NCBI GenBank assembly: GCA_030141605.1
Contig: JAQGDQ010000956.1
Span: forward strand, 45,001 to 72,500
Source: Tubiluchus corallicola
Lineage: Eukaryota; Priapulida; Priapulimorpha; Priapulimorphida; Tubiluchidae
Reading direction: 5' to 3'
Length of the DNA: 27,500 bases
Below are positions 19,746 to 27,500 of this stretch, piece after piece. A program made the translations under genes and the position numbers. The notes under the pieces were generated by a model. That model saw only the letters and a list, made by a program, of their open reading frames with translations. It had not been told where the DNA came from and did no database searches. Position 1 is the first letter of the stretch, and each line of letters starts with the position of its first letter.

Positions 19746-20199
19746 TAATAAGGCCCGTAGATGATTCCTTTGCATAACTATAACACTTTTCCTATTCAAT
19801 TTAGAAAATATATTAAGGTTCAAGAAATATACGATAACGCTTAAATATTTATCGTAAACTATTAATGCAGCAATTAATTGTAGGCCTGCGTACTAAAATA
19901 ATGGATTTAGAATATTTCTTATAGTTTAGCACGAAACACTTGTCATATATCTCAATTTACTAAACTCAGTTTGTCTTACGTTCTAATATACACAAAACAA
20001 TGTTAAAAATTAGGATTGTCTGCAAAATTATAGTTAAATTAAATTTATTCGCTTATTTTTTAATATTTAAAGAAAAACCGGATTTAATCTTAAACTGTAG
20101 GTCAAAGCAATCTACTCTTTAAAATATTGAAAGGAAACACACAATTTTTTACTATTTTTTAAAAAATGACTTACATGAAAGAATTATTACCACACAAAC
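19746..20199. other. AT-rich stretch without recognisable gene
   Basis: No feature recognised. Confidence 0.5.
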
Positions 20200-20400
20200 G
20201 TAATTTCGCCTTCGCGCCACTAGTTCTTCGCTGTTACGTGCATTTCGCCATTCGCTAGCTAGACGGGCATTAGCGCCTGCATTTTGGAAACGCGTTGCAC
20301 AAAAAATGTGTTGCACCTCTCAGTTCAGATGTGTTCGTTTGCGACGAACTACACACGTTCACGCTCGTGCGCGAGCACAGCGGTAAATTCGAAATTATAA
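20200..20400. promoter_or_regulatory. CpG-rich patch, possible unmethylated regulatory region
   Basis: About two dozen CG dinucleotides occur in 200 bp, within DNA that is otherwise poor in CG. Words such as TTCGCC, TTCGC and GCGCC recur. A CACGTG E-box follows at 20488-20493. No coding frame was recognised, so this may be a promoter-proximal or otherwise methylation-protected patch. Confidence 0.35.
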
Positions 20401-20859
20401 TTTTTATCTTAAAATTTTCCTAGTTTTAGTATAACACACTGAATATCTTACAGTAACAGTGTACTTCAATTTTCGCTTTCACAAACACGTGCAACACGTT
20501 CAAGGAATATTTTAGCAGTTGAAAATTATGTTAGTTTGTAATGTCATCACTAGTTATGATGTCGCGCGTCGTTAACTAAGCTTTTACTCTATTATTTAAT
20601 TATCAGAAACGCATTTGCAGCATTATTGCTATTAAAATGTATACTTTTTATCGGACTTGAAAATGGGGTAGTATATGAAAAATCATCCTGTCTTCCTTTA
20701 ATGAAAATGTTTGAAATTGAAAAGCTTGAAAATGTTTGAATTCAAGAAGAATCATCGGCGCGGTGCATGTATCTCGTAAAAGCTTCATTCAAGTAAAATT
20801 CATTCTACCGGATTCCTATTATCAGCCTGCCCAGACATCGTAAAACTTAATTATGCTCG
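20401..20859. other. Stretch without recognisable gene
   Basis: Contains the E-box noted near 20488 and a partial tandem (GAAAATGTTTGAAATTGAAAAG region near 20704). Nothing coding recognised. Confidence 0.45.
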
Positions 20860-20894
20860 TGACGTCAGCGTTACCATAGTTACCAAGTATAAAA
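20860..20894 (+). promoter_or_regulatory. CRE plus TATA promoter-like block
   Basis: A perfect CRE palindrome TGACGTCA (20860-20867) is followed, 20 bp later, by TATAAAA (20888-20894) in the context AAGTATAAAACTC. This order and spacing fit cAMP-responsive core promoters in animals and predict a plus-strand start near 20920. The downstream frame (open to a TAG at 21104-21106) lacks an early ATG; its first ATG is at about 21018 and gives only 28 residues. Confidence 0.45.
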
Positions 20895-20988
20895 CTCATC
20901 AGATTATTCATTTAAGAAACGTGCTGCTTATTATTTTGATTCTCCTCTCTCTCGGAAACCCACTATATCTTGCTCGCTGGGATTTTTA

Positions 20989-21081
20989 TCAAATCAAGAC
21001 GTTTGCGTGGAAGATCTTTATGCAGCAAGCTCTAGCCTGGGAAGTAGCAGCGGAACAGCTTGAGAATAGCAAGGCCGCCAT
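20989..21081 (-). CDS. Candidate first coding exon, 30 codons, YY1-like start
   Basis: On the minus strand, AAAATGGCGGC (21074-21084) matches the YY1 element often placed at translation starts of animal genes. Its ATG opens MAALLFSSCSAATSQARACC and continues to a TGA at 20989-20991. Thirty residues is too short to judge; a donor site inside would turn it into a first exon, but no GTAAGT-type donor is obvious. It faces the CRE/TATA block on the other strand. Confidence 0.2.
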   Translation of the reverse strand: MAALLFSSCSAATSQARACCIKIFHANVLI

Positions 21082-21106
21082 TTTGTCGATAAATCATACC
21101 GTATAG

Positions 21107-21461
21107 GCTATACATTTAATTTTCTGACGGCTCCTCCTAAAAATGTTCGAACTGACGAATTAAAATTGGACTCGTGGTAGGCTTGCGCAACTTACTGAAT
21201 TAGCAAAAATTGTGTAATTCTGTTCTCTAATAGTTATTAAGTCTATAGCTTTTGACAAAGCGGCTGGTCTATATAGGCTTATTATAGGGTGCCTACATTC
21301 TGCTATAGTTACGTGTTGCTATATTAAAAAAAACGCTCTAAAAGGTTCCATAGCATCTATCGTGACATTTGTATTATTTATTTGAGAATTGCTACACTCT
21401 AATAAATAGGAACTTTTCTTAATCTCATTAGGCTACGGTTTCGAGAAATTAATTAACGGAA
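21107..21461. other. AT-rich stretch without recognisable gene
   Basis: No feature recognised. Confidence 0.5.
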
Positions 21462-21494
21462 TCATCATCATCGTCGTCGTCGTTGTCGAGGCCG

Positions 21495-21539
<45 letters not shown>

Positions 21540-21765
21540 CCACCACCATCACCATCGCCATCACCATCACAATCATCAACATCATCATCATCACCATCAC
21601 CATTAACATCAGTTTCATAATCATTATCATCATCTTTATCATCATCATTATATCATCATCACCACCACCATCACCATCACCATCACCATCACCATCATCA
21701 CCATCACCATCACCATCACCATCATCATCATCATCATCATCACCATCGTCATCATCATCATAATT
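21462..21765. repeat. (ATC)n / (ACC)n imperfect trinucleotide array
   Basis: ATCATC, GTCGTC, ACCACC and hexameric CACCAT blocks alternate, with interruptions at 21488-21495 and 21605-21655. Minus-strand Asp/Gly- and Met/Val-rich frames are repeat artefacts. Confidence 0.9.
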
Positions 21766-21889
21766 ATGTTCACTACGTCTATAGTTGAACACTGGGAAAG
21801 CAGAATACTAAAATAAATGCGTCCTCAAGAGAGTTAAACACAGCAGTAATTCAGCAAAAAAACTAGGCTTGTCAGCACCACTTCCGATT

Positions 21890-21913
21890 AAATGGCGTAT
21901 TCGTACGCCATTT
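21890..21913. other. Perfect 10-bp hairpin with TTCG loop
   Basis: AAATGGCGTA (21890-21899) and TACGCCATTT (21904-21913) are exact reverse complements with a TTCG loop. As RNA this would be a short stable hairpin with a UUCG tetraloop. Context gives no gene to assign it to. Confidence 0.7.
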
Positions 21914-22144
21914 ACACAGTGACGAAGCCAAAGTAAGCCCTGTGTGGTTGACCCTGTAGTGCCTATCATTGCAATAGTACTATAATTGCTACGTTGTTAA
22001 TGTTGTGAGAAGTGTAGACCTAAATACTGTAGCCTCTGTTACATCTACGAAAAATGCAAAGTTTGAAAACCAGTCACATAATAACCTATGTTGTGGTACA
22101 ATGTACATGAATATGCAAGAATTATTTATGTATAAAGATTTAAA

Positions 22145-22680
22145 AAGATTATTTTTATGTTTTTTTATTTCAAACTTTACAAAGTTCATATACACATCAC
22201 AAATTAATACAAATAATACAATAAATCATGACACACAACAATAACTCAAATAACAATTAACGATATAACAAACTACGCCAATGACGTCTAATTACAGAAG
22301 TAAAGTTTACATCACTGTTTAAAATGTTCTTGCATATAAAATTTTCACTCTTATTCAGCCTGACGTGTAAACTCTGTGTACATTTTCTCTGAATCACATC
22401 AAATAAGATTAAGTCTAGTAGAAATATATCTGGCGCTCGTATCATATGAAAAGTTAAACAGTTTCCGTGTTGATACATTACACGCAACCTTGCGTTTTCT
22501 AAGATTGTAAGAATAAAAATGTCTCCAAGTGGACATACAATAAAAAGTAGTGCAGTGAGCATTAAACAATTGTCTCTTCACGTTAACTGAACAGAGAGTA
22601 AATTTCATGAGTAATTTATTGACTCTGCCGTAGAAAATTGAACATTGTCGTAATATATCTAAATCATTATATTACTATAA
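22145..22680 (-). mobile_element. 5'-truncated LINE 3' end with AATAAA signal
   Basis: The minus-strand LINE coding trace at 22257-22680 is followed by an AT-rich 3' UTR with AATAAA at 22164-22169 and an A-rich end near 22145. Nothing of the upstream reverse transcriptase is seen beyond 22680. Confidence 0.7.
22257..22680 (-). pseudogene. LINE reverse transcriptase thumb/C-terminal region, frameshifted
   Basis: Minus-strand translation gives NDLDILRQCSIFYGRVNKLL, then VKRQLFNAHCTTFYC, then SYNLRKRKVACNVSTRKLFN in one frame. It continues in a second frame as ILFDVIQRKCTQSLHVRLNK, then NFICKNILNSDVNFTSVIRR and a TAA at 22257-22259. This order (FYGRxNxLxxKF, VKxxLFxxxCTxFYC, LRKxxVAxNxxxRKL, FDVIxRK) is characteristic of one animal LINE group. 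A frameshift lies near 22400, where the two frames overlap, and stops occur at the 5' edge. Inactive. Confidence 0.83.
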
Positions 22681-22807
22681 TGTCATACAGGCTAGTACTG
22701 ACTGTACAGTTGTATTAAAATACGGTTTTTTTACGTTTACATACAATTGAGTTTTTGTAATTTTCATATTTGCTTGCTCAATATCGCAACATTTCAGTAA
22801 ACTGTTC

Positions 22808-23116
22808 TTGAATAATATGAATACGAAATCAGTCGTAAAAGGCCGAGGTCCTGCGTTGATTTTGCTAAAACGCAATTTCCATCATTCTAAAATTGACTTG
22901 AGCAAATTCAGGACAGAAATTACGTTTAACGCGGGTCCCGATTTTCATCACTTAAAATTGTTTATTGCCGTTTTACGATTTTCGGCGCAGCATTTATGGA
23001 AAACGACAGTGGAATATATGAAACCCAACAACAGGGATTCATCAACAAATTGTTCCAAGATGGCGGATAATATCCCCTCGAAAAGAGCAGAAACGGTTTC
23101 GTGCAGAATATTCTAG
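22808..23116 (+). CDS. Hypothetical ORF, 102 aa, unrecognised
   Basis: An open frame of 102 codons runs from ATG 22808 to TAG 23114-23116, not low-complexity and moderately rich in Lys, His and Phe (GPALILLKRNFHH, AGPDFHHLKLF). No family was recognised. A segment at 22935-22982 (CCCGATTTTCATCACTTAAA onward) recurs imperfectly at 23207-23250, outside the frame, which hints that this is repeat-derived DNA. An inner ATG at 23060 lies in CCAAGATGGCGG, a YY1-like start context, but leaves only 18 codons. Probably not a gene, kept because nothing else explains the stretch. Confidence 0.2.
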   Translation: MNNMNTKSVVKGRGPALILLKRNFHHSKIDLSKFRTEITFNAGPDFHHLKLFIAVLRFSAQHLWKTTVEYMKPNNRDSSTNCSKMADNIPSKRAETVSCRIF

Positions 23117-23600
23117 ACGTTTTAGGTTTTGCAAGAAATTACTGATAAGCATGCCAGTATAAATATTTAAAGTGTATTAACTTCGCTGTAGCAACGGATA
23201 GGAACAGAACCTGATTTTCGTCAACTTAATTGTGGCCATTTTCCGATTTTATTGCTCCATAAAGCGTTAAAATGAGAAAAGTAATAAGAAATTTGCCTGA
23301 GACGTGCATGGAGTGATGGGGTTAAAATTAATGCATGGCAAAATTATTTACTACGGCTACATTGCAAAAGTCGCAAAAATAAAAATCGTGATGCAAGTAT
23401 ACAAAAAACTATATTGTATCTATTATTGTGTATTGTATAAAATAGAGGCTACATTGTTCATTGTATGTTATATATAACCAATATTATTGTTTTCATTTTT
23501 GTAAACTTTTACAGTGTACATATTATAGGATATTTATAAACTGTACAAATGGTGTTTCATATGTAAGATATCTTATATAGACGACTAGGCCCTAATACTT
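23117..23600. other. AT-rich stretch without recognisable gene
   Basis: Holds only the imperfect duplicate noted at 23207-23250 and AT-rich sequence. Confidence 0.45.
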
Positions 23601-24119
23601 CTTAGTTATCAAACTCTCTCAGATTATCAAACTCCCTTGTTTATCTATAAATATATCAACAATATTAATTGTCCTTTCAAAAACAATAAGCTCACACTTC
23701 TTAAAAACCCCAGTATGAATAACAGAACACTAAATTTAAGAAACATTAGAACGAACAATCAATATGGAAAGAATTCCATTACTAAGCAAGCAATACAACT
23801 TTGGAATTCATTAACGACATCACTAAAACACAGCAGCTTTTTATCAATATTCAAGTCTAAATTAAAAAAAAAACATGTAATGACTCGTTTTGAATATCCG
23901 ACATACGAACACGATGATACTTACTCAAAACATAATTTCATTTTTCCTAGGCCTTACTAAACTAGTTTATATTTTATTTTTGAATTTCTAATTGCACTTA
24001 TAGTTTAGCTTGCACCAGACGCATTTGCCCAGAACAGTGTATGTTTTTTATATGAACTAACACTGATTGTCTGTCTTTTAATATGATGGTCAATGTTTTT
24101 AAAATGGCTAATAAAGATT

Positions 24120-24120
<1 letters not shown>
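23600..24120 (+). mobile_element. 5'-truncated LINE 3' end leading into (ACT)n
   Basis: A LINE C-terminal frame ends at a TAA at 23958-23960 and is followed by a 160-bp 3' UTR that ends AATGGCTAATAAAGATTTT directly before the (ACT)n array at 24121. The AATAAA at 24109-24114 sits next to the array start, as in LINEs that end in short simple repeats. Confidence 0.75.
23637..23960 (+). pseudogene. LINE reverse transcriptase C-terminal tail
   Basis: The 107-codon frame contains TNNQYGKNSITKQAIQLWNS, then LTTSLKHSSFLSIFKSKLKK, the classic tail block (G-KS-xxxAIxLWNxL...S...FKxxLK) of CR1/L2/Jockey-like and related LINE proteins. The frame is intact to its stop but represents only the last part of ORF2; the first ATG is an internal position. 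It carries no catalytic residues of the reverse transcriptase, so it is a truncated copy even though the reading frame is open. Confidence 0.78.
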
Positions 24121-24289
<169 letters not shown>

Positions 24290-24691
24290 TATAGGGCAGA
24301 TATATAATACACGTGTATGTGAGTGTAATATTGATATCTTCGCGCGAACGCATTCTATGATAGGATACGAGAACGACAAAATACAGCCAAAATTTTACAT
24401 AACATACTGTAAATCACGTTTAAAGTTAATACTCTCTACCGCAATGACTATATGAACAATCAACAAATAGAGAAGTTTTGTTTTGACCTCCCTGATTTTT
24501 GATTAAAAGAGATTCTCAGCTCAGTAGCATAAAGAATTTATCTAGTCCAGTTACTAATAATGTAAATGTAACGTAAAATTTATTTACATATCGCACTACA
24601 CCGTTTGAAATCTCAACACGCTAAACAATAAAATACGTTTAAAATTCATGAGAAACATAAAATTTAAGACATTAAAATTAAAAATAATTCA
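24290..24691. other. AT-rich stretch without recognisable gene
   Basis: No feature recognised. Its right end may contain the short 3' UTR of the minus-strand LINE fragment that follows. Confidence 0.45.
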
Positions 24692-24987
24692 TTATAAAAA
24701 GTACAATTTAAATAAATCAGTTTTAAGATGTTATTTAAAACAATCTAATGAATTTCTAGAACGTATAGCAACAGGTAAGTTGTTCCAGAGACGTGGAGCT
24801 CAAACAGAAAAAGCTTTTTCACCATAGAATACTGTATTAAGAATTGACGTAAATTAATTTGTTTATTAGCATTAGAACGAAGTCTTCGGCTTATGTTACA
24901 GCGTATTAAAAGATCAGTAAGGTATGCAGGTGCCAAGCCATGTAGTATTTTGCAGGTGATACAAAGGGCATATTGTCAAACGGTAAG
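24692..24987 (-). pseudogene. LINE reverse transcriptase C-terminal region, several stops
   Basis: Minus-strand translation gives QYALCITCKILHGLAPAYLT, then DLLIRCNISRRLRSNA, then after a frame change YGEKAFSV-stop-APRLWNNLP, then VAIRSRNSLDCFK-stop-HLKT and a TAA at 24692-24694. The sequence HGLAPxYLxDLL...RxLRS...YGxxAFSxxAPxLWNxLP...FKxHLKT is the best-known tail of several animal LINE families. In-frame stops replace residues inside SV-AP and FK-HLKT, and a frameshift lies near 24820. A long-dead copy. Confidence 0.88.
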
Positions 24988-25068
24988 TTTTCATTAAGTC
25001 TTGCTCATAGTACAGCCATATGCAGACAAAAATGTAGATTACGATACCCATAAATACGGAAAGAAGAC

Positions 25069-25130
25069 CAGGGCCAAATTTTGATTTTGTGGGCCCCTGG
25101 GCAACAGATACTGAGGAGCCGACACCCAGG
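25069..25130. mobile_element. Possible hAT-type end
   Basis: CAGGGCCAAATTTTGATTTT followed by GTGGGCCCCTGGGCAAC resembles hAT-type terminal sequence (CAGGGCC at the tip, GGCCCCTGGGC inside). No matching right end or 8-bp target duplication was found before the 85-bp array begins, so this is weak. Confidence 0.25.
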
Positions 25131-25620
25131 GACAATTAACAAAAGCATGAATGTTGGATTCTTCAAAGCAGTTTATTCGACTTCTACAAAATAAAGCCAA
25201 CATTAGACCAACAGTGACAATTAACAAAAGCATGAATGTTGGATTCTTCAAATCAGTTTATTCGACTTCTACAAAATAAAGCCAACATTAGACCCAGTGA
25301 CAATTAACAAAAGCATGAATGTTTTGATTCTTCAAATCAGTTTATTCGACGTCTACAAAATAATGCCAACATTAGACCAACAGTGACAATTAACAAAAGC
25401 ATGAATGTTGGATTCTTCAAATCAGTTTATTCGACTTCTACAAAATAAAGCCAACATTAGACCAACAGTGACAATTAACAAAAGCATGAATGTTGGATTC
25501 TTCAAATCAGTTTATTCGAATTCTACGAAATAAAGCCAACATTAGACCAACAGTGACAATTAACAAAAGCATGAATGTTGGATTATTTAAATCAGTTTAT
25601 TCAATTTCTACAACATTAGA
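25131..25620. repeat. 85-bp tandem repeat, about 5.7 copies
   Basis: Units start GACAATTAACAAAAGCATGA at 25131, 25216, 25299, 25385, 25470 and 25555 (period 83-86 bp) and continue through ATGTTGGATTCTTCAAATCA and AATAAAGCCAACATTAGACC. Copies are nearly identical except for small indels. It begins immediately after the possible hAT-type end. No coding potential. Confidence 0.95.
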
Positions 25621-27172
25621 CCCATATAGATGTGCATACCCGCATGCCCGCATAGAAGTCTAACACAACAAAAAGTGAAGAGATATTTTGATATTTACAA
25701 AATCAAAATAAGCTTTTGAAATTGTAAATATACTACGTACAAAAGAAATAAATAAATTACTGGTATTTTAACGTATATTATTATGATATAGCATATTAAT
25801 TAAAATTCATGCCATATTTAAAAAGATTAATCAGCATACTTCTACTTTCATTCTGTAGAAACCTTTCACAGTAAATTAATTTCGCTTAATCTCTGGAGGC
25901 TCTACTGCATGGTACTTGGGCTGCAGTCCAGGAAATCCATATCTTAATCCAGCACAGGATAAGATTAGATGAGGTCATTAAATTGTATGCATAAACTATA
26001 AAAAATAGAACTACATACTGCAAATCTTGATAGTAAGTTTGCAGCTCTGCAAAGGTCACTTCTAGTCGTTTTTAATCCTCCCCTTTGTGATTCATGGTTT
26101 TAATCTCCAGATGAGCGACTAGGGTGGGGGGGGGCACGTCTTCACAAAAATTCAAGGAACGGTGCTTTAAGTGTAGGTCCATAAGCCTACACTTGCCAAA
26201 TCAGGCAAGACAAGACGAAAGAACGAAAATGGAAAGCTGAGATGAGAACGTTTGGTTAATTGGGTTCATCAGAACTTAAAAAAAATAGTCGGAAATCGTG
26301 TTCTCGCTTTTTAGAATCGGAAAAAATCATATTTTCAGTAAATAAACCTGCTATCTGCGAATTCCTAAAATAAAATATGTTTATCGATAGATTTTAAAAA
26401 GCATAAATGTAAAATACTGCAGTACTGTCACTTATTATGTCATTTTGAAACGCTAGCAAAAAATGTAATTGCAAAAATTTGCTTCGGACAGTGTGAGGTC
26501 ACGCTGTAGAACGTGCCCAAGTGCAACACAGAGAACTGTGTCTCTATAATTACAATAAATCCTACTCGAATCCATCCTTAGTTTCTTGAAAAACTTTTCT
26601 CTCAGCAATCTCCTAGTTTTTCGAACTTGTCAAACTTACAGAAAATAATTTTAATCAGAATAACGAACCAATAATAATTGCAATACACATTTTCTTAGCC
26701 ATCTCTTTAACACTCAAGTCGCCCAAGTGTATTTGTCCACAAGCACGCAGCCCCAAAACAGCTTGCCTAGTCCTCGTACGGTGCGCTGAATTTGATAAAA
26801 AAGCGTAGACAAAGACTACGTAGTATCCGTGCTAATAGCAAACCAACACACGCTGACTGTAGCAACAGCTAACAGCAACAACGCCATTCAAATTTTACGA
26901 GCTTACACGTTGATTTTATGAAGCTTTCTGTATCTCTAGGCGACTGTAGCTTCCACAATTAATCATTCAATTTTCTCCTAGAAACCGATTTTCCATTTTC
27001 CACATTGGGCGTAACGTCAGTCTCTCTCCCCCTCTCAAGACACTATTACATGTAGTCTGACGATGTAGGCCTGTTTCTGTTCTTTCCAAACGGAATTGCC
27101 TAACTTTCTTTAGTGAAATTTCTCCGACGTTCTCCTGTGTGATTTATGCTGACCGAAGTAACTACGTCGTAA
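25621..27172. other. Long stretch without recognisable gene
   Basis: No credible exon, RNA or transposon end recognised. It contains short inverted repeats (CTAGTCG at 26062-26068 with CGACTAG at 26116-26122; hairpins at 26169-26209) and a 9-G run at 26126-26134. Confidence 0.45.
26169..26209. other. Two adjacent hairpins
   Basis: AAGTGTAGG (26169-26177) pairs exactly with CCTACACTT (26186-26194) over an 8-base loop. CTTGCC (26192-26197) pairs with GGCAAG (26204-26209) over a 6-base loop. The two share CTT, so they are alternative or stacked structures. Confidence 0.6.
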
Positions 27173-27500
27173 AAACAGTTTTGTGTATGTTATAAGCAAA
27201 CGTTAAATGACTCGTGCTGTACATTCTATGGTCCTGGTAGCACTGTATGTAACGTCAGTATATTGTTCCGGCTTTTTGCTACCAGAAATGAAAAAGACTC
27301 AATTCAGTAGAAACAGTTTTGTGTATGTTATAAGCAAACGTTAAGTGACTCGTGCTGTACATTCTATGATCCTGGTAGCACTGTATGTAACATCAGTATA
27401 TTGTCCCGGCTTTTTGCTACCAGAAATGAAAAAGACTCAGTTCAGTAGAAACAGTTTTGTGTATGTTATAAGCAAACGTTAAATGACTCGTGCTGTACAT
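27173..27500. repeat. 138-bp tandem repeat running off the window
   Basis: AAACAGTTTTGTGTATGTTA occurs at 27173, 27311 and 27449 with identical spacing, and the intervening sequences are nearly identical; the third unit is cut by the window end. Each unit contains CTGGTAGCA and, 34 bases later, its exact reverse complement TGCTACCAG (27234-27242 with 27277-27285, and again 138 bp on), so every unit can form the same stem-loop. Confidence 0.95.

Noticed and set aside
19241-19823. Frames of 65-100 codons inside and around the pogo-type element
   Set aside because: They overlap the MITE termini on both strands and have no transposase motif.
20921-21106. Plus-strand frame with hydrophobic beginning (LLIILILLSLG), looking like a signal peptide
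   Set aside because: It starts at GTG with no ATG near the predicted transcript start; the hydrophobic run is a likely chance product of a T-rich stretch.
21433-21792. Asp/Gly/Met-rich minus-strand frame
   Set aside because: Product of the (ATC)n/(ACC)n array.

Overview
The window looks like AT-rich, repeat-dense nuclear DNA of an animal, most likely a marine invertebrate such as a mollusc or cnidarian; the species cannot be fixed from the sequence alone. The basis is eukaryotic: no bacterial gene packing, many long microsatellites, several 5'-truncated non-LTR retrotransposons (LINEs), MITE-like DNA transposons, a tRNA-Thr-like sequence, and splice-site, TATA and CRE-like motifs. No complete, confidently recognisable host protein-coding gene was found.

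Layout. 1-1190: a possible hAT-type terminus, then a LINE 3' end (412-1187). 2316-3560: a long array of 26-bp units built on TGTACA-N3-TGTACA. 3950-6060: a GC-richer patch, a cluster of CRE-like sites and a tRNA-Thr-like sequence. 6632-7453: a LINE 3' end on the minus strand with a 36-bp minisatellite in its presumed 3' UTR. 8075-8969: the most gene-like segment, with a CRE/double-CCAAT block, a TATA box and two GC-rich, phase-compatible open exons. 8985-11060: (TA)n, three copies of a roughly 130-bp dispersed repeat and a piggyBac-type MITE. 11205-12412: a second copy of the first LINE in inverse orientation, then a 104-bp tandem array. 13870-15200: a 22-bp array, a decayed LINE 3' end and (ACT)n. 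15855-16360: a compound tetranucleotide satellite. 17155-18884: trinucleotide arrays, a foldback element with 63-bp perfect arms and a small ORF. 19249-19745: a pogo/Tigger-type MITE. 20200-21110: a CpG-rich patch and a CRE+TATA promoter-like block. 21462-24990: a (ATC)n array and three further LINE 3' ends. 25131-25620 and 27173-27500: 85-bp and 138-bp tandem arrays.

How the parts relate. Seven LINE fragments were recognised by conceptual translation. All are 3' ends, broken by frameshifts or stops, or too short to be functional, as expected for 5'-truncated target-primed insertions. Two plus-strand LINE 3' ends run directly into (ACT)n, which suggests that LINE tails seeded these microsatellites. 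The most interesting undescribed items are the TGTACA inverted-repeat array, the candidate spliced gene at 8494-8969, the foldback element at 17884-18115 and the tRNA-like sequence. Family names rest on recalled motif patterns, not on database searches.
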